This document shows positions 58,461-64,000 of a DNA stretch of 64,000 bases, one piece after another. The notes under the pieces were generated by a model. The model searched no databases and was not told where the DNA came from. It saw only the letters and a list, made by a program, of their open reading frames with translations. The stretch comes from Mastigamoeba balamuthi (lineage: Eukaryota; Evosea; Mastigamoebida; Mastigamoebidae): assembly GCA_902651635.1 (NCBI GenBank), contig CACRSC010000084.1, positions 396,154 to 460,153 on the forward strand, read 5' to 3'. Positions within the stretch are counted from its first letter, which is position 1. Every line of letters begins with the position of its first letter. Position numbers and translations under genes: made by a program.

Positions 58461-59395
58461 TGCTATCTCAGCACTCAAAAGAGTTTTTTATCAATAAACT
58501 ATGAAAATCTCTTGGAGAAAAGCAATGCTGCAGAGTTCTTGCGTGACCACACGAAATAAGGGGGAAAATATTGAGTTTCCTGCTTTGCCATCACAGAAGT
58601 GACTCCTAAGGAAGCCAACTCGTTAGTGGAGTGCCCTTAAAACCGTGAAGATCTTGCTAGGATGTTTAGTGGAAAGAGTGAAATTGATACATCCCAGAGG
58701 AAGTCTAAAAGTTCATACACAGTGATCCTGCTGTGTAACAGTATGTACTCGCCACTGAAGAAGGGCCAGTACAGAGTGACACTGTATCACTTCACTTTAC
58801 TCAATGGCATTGTAAACATCCGATTCCCGGAATAATAATCTTGATTCGAGGTGGTACAGTACTTTTCCGCAGTACTGTATTGATTTCTTCTTTCTGTAAT
58901 ATGATAACATAATTACTTTGTTTATCAAATAGAAAGACCCTGACTCACCAAGGACAACAGTGAAATGTAAATTCATCTATCAGTTCCTAATCTCCATATG
59001 AGTTTCTCTTCGAACATCATTGTGACACTGTATTTTTCAGAGATTTCTCACTGGGCTGCATTTGGAAGGCGTGGTTGAATTTGAAGGTCTCACAACCAAT
59101 TGGATGCATATTGCAAGCCTCTGTACTCTTCCAGAGGCCAACGGTTGAGAACCTTTTCGATGTGTGACAAGACTCCGAAAACGTTGATAGGGTTAGAGTC
59201 TCGAGCGTGAGCTGCCTGTTGCTTATATCAATTGCCTTGTGTGCGCAAACACATTCGCTCCAAGTTCTGCGCCCCTCCCGCTACAGCCGCACAAAGTTCT
59301 GGAACACCTCGGCGCTGGAAGGGGGGCGGTTGTAGCACGCTGGAGTTCTTGTGGAAAGCCAAATGTTGCGGTAACAAGAGTTGCGGCGAGGTCGG

Positions 59396-60887
59396 TCAGG
59401 TGTGCGGGAAGGGGTCCGAGTTGGAGACGACGAGGTAGCTGAGCGAGTGGGCGATGTAGCCCTTGATGCGCTTCTCGCCGACGAGCCTCGCGAGTATGCA
59501 CTCGAGCTCGGGCAGGTCCGTCTGGACGCCCGAGGCCTCGAGGCAGCCGCGCACAAGCTCGAGCGGGATCTTGGCGCGCTGCTTCTCGTCGGGCACGGGG
59601 CGCAGCTTCCACACGCGCCGCACAAAGTTCTTGTACACCTCTGCGCGGGCGGCCTCGAACGCCAGGTACACGCCGCGGCGCACGAGCCACTGCATCTGGA
59701 CCTCGAGCGCCTTGTCGAACGCGCGGACGTCGCCCAGGCGGACGGCCCCGATCAGGGCGCCGTAGCGCTCGTGCAGGCCGTACTTGCGGAGCAGCCTGTC
59801 GGTGGGCGTCTTGCCGCGCGTGACGAGGGCGACGGGGACGAGGTGCATGAGCAGCACGCGCCTCGCGCGGGCAGCCTGGGCGCAGCACCTGCCCAGCGCC
59901 CACGACAGCGCGTCGTCGGCGTCGGCGTACTTGCCGTCGAGCAGCGCCAGGCGGCCCTCGTAGAACCTGTAGACGACGCGCTGCGACACGGGGTACGTCT
60001 CGAACGGCGGCAGGCCGTTGGGCACGACAAAGAGCTTCTCGATCTGGCCGATGAGGCTGTTGGCCAGCTCCGTGTTGCGCAGCTGCGCGAAGAGCCGCAG
60101 CGCCTCGTTAACGACGACGAGAGCGCCCGTCTTGCGCGAGACCTCGACCGACACCGCCGAGCGGTCCGTCAGGACGAGGTTCTGGAACTTCCTCAGGTGC
60201 TCCACTGCGTCGTCCAGTGGCGTCCTGCGGTGCTGCGAGGCCATTTCCTGGTACGGCGGGCGGGGGGCAAAGATATCGCACGCACACGTCAGGATTCGCG
60301 TGGAAAATGCAGTGTGTGACGCCAGAGATGACGCACGGAGGAGCCGATCTCCCTCTGGGCGCGCACGGCGATCACCCTCAGCGTGCGGACGACCACCGCC
60401 AGGGCGGCCGTGGCCATCTTGAAGTCCTGGTCGTACGCCGCAGCCCACGCCGTCGACACCTCCTGTACGAGCCCAGATTCCCCAGAGTCAGCCGCCACCC
60501 CGATTCCAGAATCTACTGATATCGACGTGGATATTCTCCGATTCAATCTGGGGGGGGCAAAGATCTGTCGCGCGCCTTGTACGCCGACCACGCGGCGGAG
60601 ATGTCGCCGCGCGCGAGGGCCGCCAGGCACACGAAGTTCTGCGCGAACAGCATGTCGAGAGGCGGGTCGATGCGGCCGCGGAACACGCTGACCAGCGCGG
60701 CGGCAGCGCTCGGCCCGGAGCCCAGCGCGCGCAGGGCCCGCTCGTGGGCGGACCTGTCGAGGACGCCGTGCGCGTCGAGGCGCAGGCGCAGCAGGTCGGC
60801 GATGTTCGAGCCGTCGCCGCGGTGGCGCGAGATGGCGAATCCCGCCTGCGTGAGGAAGTCCTGGGCGAACTCCTTGAGCTGCGACAT
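59396..60887 (-). CDS. PCID2: PCID2/Thp1-like PCI-domain protein (TREX-2 subunit)
   Basis: Exons 60887-60576, 60462-60337 and 60247-59396 join in frame to 429 residues (human PCID2 399). The middle shows VVNEALRLFAQLRNTEL, TYPVSQRVVYRFYEGRLALL and AARARRVLLMHLVPVALVTRG, matching human RVTYKYYVGRKAMF and KRMILIYLLPVKMLLG. The PCI winged helix ends RIKGYIAHSLSYLVVSNSDP, like human GYISHQHQKLVVSKQNPFP. TREX-2 couples transcription to mRNA export at the nuclear pore. Intron 1 (60463-60575) has no GT anywhere near its 5' end before the frame closes, so its donor is GC (AAG|GCGCGC). Introns 1 and 2 share the 13-mer GGGGGGCAAAGAT on the plus strand. The start is the ATG at 60887; upstream in-frame sequence contains the promoter-like motif. 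Confidence 0.9.
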
Positions 60888-61294
60888 CCTGCTTGCTTGC
60901 GGTGTTGGCGCGCGATGCCCCTTGAGCGGCAACACAGCAAAATATCTAGAGAAAATCCTAAGTATCTGTACTGCGAGATTCAGCGAGCCCGAAGACCAAT
61001 GTCCCGAATGTACTGGCCGTGCAGGGCCGAACAACGCCTGCAGCCGCCGAAGGAGCACTCGGTATGGCTGTGGTGGCTTGGATGCTCGGACGTGTCTAGG
61101 TAAGAGCCGGTGACACGGAATGGAAAAACTGTCGGAGAAGCGAGAAGAAAAGATCCGGCTCTATTTTTGGCCAACCGCAAGCTGCGCAGTGCCAACCTTC
61201 ATTTCCGGCGTTCGACGCTCAGGGGCGAGATCCAGAGACCACGCCGTTCTCCCCCCGCCCGAGGCCCCACAGGGTAGCCTCCCCAGCCCGCGTC
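60888..61294. promoter_or_regulatory. Divergent promoter, PCID2 and adenylyl cyclase genes
   Basis: AAAATATCTAGAGAAAATCC (60939-60958) lies 52 bp upstream of PCID2 and nearly repeats the ATATCTAGAAAATCC upstream of the ankyrin gene (5070-5084), in the same orientation relative to its gene. AAGTATCTG and GAGATTCAG follow. On the cyclase side, AAAAGATCC and CTATTTTTGG (61147-61170) are present. No gene is seen in the 407 bp. Confidence 0.45.
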
Positions 61295-64000
61295 ATGAGC
61301 GTGCGGGACGCGTACGAGGACCTGGACCTGACGGTCCTCAAGAGGCTGCGGTTCCGCGAGCCCGTCGTCGAGTCTGCCTACCGCAGTTTCTACGCCGACA
61401 TCTACTCGGGCCGCAAGCGCGTCGCCTTCTACTGGTACGCGTTGCCACCATGGCCCCGCCTGCGCCACCATTATCACTGTGCATTTTCCGCGCATTTTGT
61501 ACACCGAGTAGCCAGCGTTTTTTCCGCGAGTTCCACTTTACTTATTGGAGCTTGGCGGGGCCTTGCGCCATTCTGACCCGGCGAGCACTTTCGCAGTGCC
61601 ACGCAGCTGGTGTCGCTGGCGCTGCTGGGGGCGATGACCGCTCTGCGCGACTCGGGCTCCACGCCCACGCCGTGCCCGGACCGCTGGTTCGTCTTCATGG
61701 AGTCGGGCTACGCGGCGCTGCTGACCCTCTTCTGGGCCCTGCACACCGCGGGGGCCATCAGACCGGGCCTCCAGACAGCGCGCGTGCAGGGGGCCATCAC
61801 GGCGTGCCCGGGCCTCTTCTTCGGGGCGGCGCTGGTGCTCGGCAGCGCGCACTGCCACGCGCCGGGCCCCGCCAGCTCCGAGGAGTCGATCAACTGGCCG
61901 ATGCTGCCCGTTGCCGCGGCCTACCTGACCACCTTCTCCAACAGCCTGCAGACAGCCTCTGCGTGGCCTCATGCGGGCGTCATCGCACTGCTCTCGTACG
62001 TGCCCATCATCGGGGCCCTCGTGTACCTCTGGGCCAGCGTCTCGCCCACGTTCTGGTACATCACGGTCACCTGCCCGCTGGGACCGATGGGGCTGTTCGT
62101 GCTGGGCTGCCTGGCATCGTGGGAGGCACGCAAGGACTACGCCGCGCACCTTATGCTCGAGCGAGAGCGCAGGCAGTCGGCCGTGGACCGCAAGGCTACC
62201 GACGCCATTATTCAGGCGCTGTTCCCCCGCGACGTGGCCGCAAAGCTCATCGACACGCGAGTACTCCCAGTGCTGCGGCTGGGCGCGGTGCTGAACTCGA
62301 CGGGAGGCAGCCTCGCGGACGCGGGACTCGACCTCAGCAGCCATGCATCCGACCCCGTCTTCGCCAGACAGTACGAGTCTGCAGCGGTTCTGTGCGCCGT
62401 CATCTGGGGGCTCGACGAGATCGAGTTCCCCGAGAGGCGGCTGGGCGTTGCGTCGAGGTACCACGTGGCCGCGGACGGCCTGGCGTCGTGCTACGGCGTG
62501 GAGAAGATCACGTCGTTCGGGGACTGCATTGTGTTCGCCTGCGGAGTGCCCGCGCCGGCGACAAACCCGACCCTCAATATCTGCGAGTTCGCCATCGCAT
62601 TGCAGCGGCTAGCGCAGCAGATGAAGGCCGACGCGCTGGACTCGCCGATCTCCTTCAAGATTGGCCTGTCGATTGGTCCCCTCGTTGCCGGGGTCATCGG
62701 TCTCACCCGGCCGCGCTACAATATCTGGGGCTGTTCGTGTCTCCATGCGCCTGATAAAGCGTGTACTCACGCACAATGCGCAGATCCTGTGAATGTAGCG
62801 AGCAGGCTCGCGGAGAACGCCTCACCCGGGCAGATCATCGCCTCTAAAGACGTGGCCAGGAATATGAGCGTGAGCTCCATTACCTTAATATGAGCGCAGT
62901 GCCTTACTCCGTGCTGTGTTGAACGAAATACTCACCAGGGAATACTGAGCTTCGAGACGAAGAACGAGGCCACGATGGTCAAGGGAATCGGCAACGTCAT
63001 GTTGTTCGAGCTCGTCCAGCCCACGCCTGTGGAGCTCCCACTGACTGTCTGGTAGCTGGCGCACTCCATCGAAGGCTTCGACTGACAAACCCCCCTCCCC
63101 CCGAACACAGCGTGTCTGAGACGACCTGCGTCGACTTCAGGCAGCGCGCGGAGGTCACAATCAGCAGCACCTTGAAGGAGAGTATCACTATCCAGCACCC
63201 CGACGTCAACCCCGTGGGGCTGTGGTACCGCTCGTTCGACGAAGAAATCCAGTACGGGCCCGAAAAATGCCACCACCTCCCCCCCACCTCACGCGCACGC
63301 CCAGGTTTCTGCGCTACCTGGGCTCCAAGTACATCACGTTCCAGCGGGTGCTCTACCTCACAGGGGCGGTGTCGCTGACCCTCATTCGGATCGCATCCTT
63401 CAACTTCTTCGGGCACCGGGCACCACTCTGGTGGGCCCTCTATGTGGCCCTGGTCTTCGCTGTCTGGCTCATGTTCGGCGAGACGCTATTGCCCCTGCGC
63501 CGCAGGCCCCTTCTGCACACAGCCCTCCTGAGCGCCTGCACTGTCCCATACCTTATTGCCATCTCTGTCCAGTTCCTCTCGCACGTCTATGTGGACGGCT
63601 ACATGCTCACCCCCATGGGGTTCCTGTGGTTCGTCCACGGGTCCAAGCTGCCCTTCTACGTCGGCGCGCCTCTGACCCTTTGCATGCTGGTGATGGCCGT
63701 GCCGATGTTTGCTCTGGGCTGGTGAGTTCCTTGTTCTGCTGCGCCCCCTCTGACGACAATCGCCGCTCGCGGGTGCCACGCGCTCAGGATGCCTGTGAGC
63801 AGCGCCGCGAATTTCGCGCTGACTACGTTCGTTCTCTTGAGCACGCACCAAGCGACCGAGAGGCACATACGGACTACCTACTCGACAGCGCTGACGATGG
63901 AGGCCAACAAGCGCGACAACCTGCGCGAGAAGGAGCTCGGCGCAGTCCTCATCAAGAGCGTCATCCCCGAGCAGATACTCGCCTCGCTCTCCAAGCAGAG
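61295..64000 (+). CDS. Adenylyl cyclase with two membrane cassettes (3' end beyond window)
   Basis: Exons 61295-61434, 61597-62732, 62784-62869, 62939-63051, 63111-63251, 63305-63721 and 63788 onward join in frame (about 749 residues so far). Six hydrophobic helices (61600-62140) precede a class III cyclase domain: VEKITSFGDCIVFACG, FKIGLSIGPLVAGVIG, NIWGYPVNVASRLAENAS. A second set of six helices (63320-63830) is followed by a signalling-helix start (KELGAVLIKSVIPEQILASL), so a second catalytic domain should lie to the right. The layout is that of animal transmembrane cyclases and Dictyostelium ACA. In the first catalytic domain the first metal-binding Asp (family FADIVGFT) is replaced (LCAVIWGLDE), while the second (GDC) and the Asn/Arg of VNVASR remain; it is probably not active alone. 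The product would be cAMP, or cGMP if specificity residues differ. Confidence 0.85.

Larger units (their letters stand above)
55806..59395. other. 3.6-kb low-GC island with relics
   Basis: GC content drops after the MUN gene and recovers before PCID2. It contains a partial copy of the MUN gene's 3' part (55951-56027), an unidentified minus-strand coding stretch (56444-57979) and copy 2 of the dispersed spliced repeat (57940-58460). In 58460-59395, a short plus-strand open stretch near 58659-58832 has protein-like composition (SSYTVILLCNSMYSPLKKGQ) but no family I can name; otherwise I see nothing. Confidence 0.5.

Noticed and set aside
58659-58832. Possible primase or other replication-protein fragment
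   Set aside because: A stretch of about 58 residues has protein-like composition but no diagnostic motif; naming a family would be a guess.
59381-60319. 312-residue plus-strand open frame
   Set aside because: It is antisense to PCID2, whose family motifs are unambiguous on the other strand.

Overview
The window looks like a piece of a compact, GC-rich genome of a free-living protist. The genes carry many short introns (about 38-225 nt, mostly 45-110), intergenic gaps are short, and the proteins are clearly eukaryotic: Rab GDI, Rab11, DNA polymerase alpha B subunit, Munc13-like protein, PCID2/Thp1, LIM protein and twin-domain adenylyl cyclase. A coactosin-type ADF-H protein, a two-LIM protein, a divergent PEX3 and a cyclase with two six-helix cassettes would suit an amoebozoan, possibly an archamoeba or acanthamoeba relative. 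That placement is inference only; no rRNA or other strong marker is present.

Layout: 0.1-5.0 kb holds an LRR-hemolysin III/PAQR-type membrane protein (+) converging on an ankyrin-armadillo-UBR-box protein (-). 5.1-6.4 kb holds a decayed pogo/Tigger-like transposase end and low-GC repeats. 6.5-14.5 kb holds a carboxylic-acid-reductase-type enzyme with an N-terminal ZZ finger (+), a secreted tandem DOMON protein (-) and a GH31 enzyme of the YihQ type (+). 14.5-22 kb is a low-GC island of degenerate open frames, inverted and tandem repeats and one copy of a dispersed spliced repeat. 22-37.6 kb is a single giant RNF213-like AAA+ gene. 38-55.8 kb is a dense run of housekeeping and trafficking genes: LIM (-), GDI (+), POLA2 (-), GT31 (+), AT-hook (-), Rab11 (+), MEMO (-), coactosin (+), PEX3-like (+), C2-MUN (+). 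55.8-59.4 kb is a second low-GC relic island with the second copy of the dispersed repeat. 59.4-64 kb holds PCID2 (-) and an adenylyl cyclase (+) cut by the window end.

Functional themes are membrane traffic (Rab11, its recycling factor GDI, the Munc13-like tether/priming protein), actin and LIM proteins, signalling (cyclase, MEMO, PAQR), and ubiquitin-linked or large AAA+ proteins. Genes alternate strand almost strictly, so most share either a divergent promoter (131-407 bp) or a convergent 3' end (often under 200 bp).

The points most worth a second look are: a short AT-rich motif built on GATATTT/AAATATC and GATTTTCC in every divergent promoter and in several introns; GC-AG introns in at least three genes; unusual domain fusions (ZZ-CAR, LRR-PAQR, ANK-ARM-UBR); and a RING-less RNF213-like giant whose introns are almost all in its 5' part. 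Exon boundaries were derived by hand from frame, splice dinucleotides and family alignment from memory; no database search was run.
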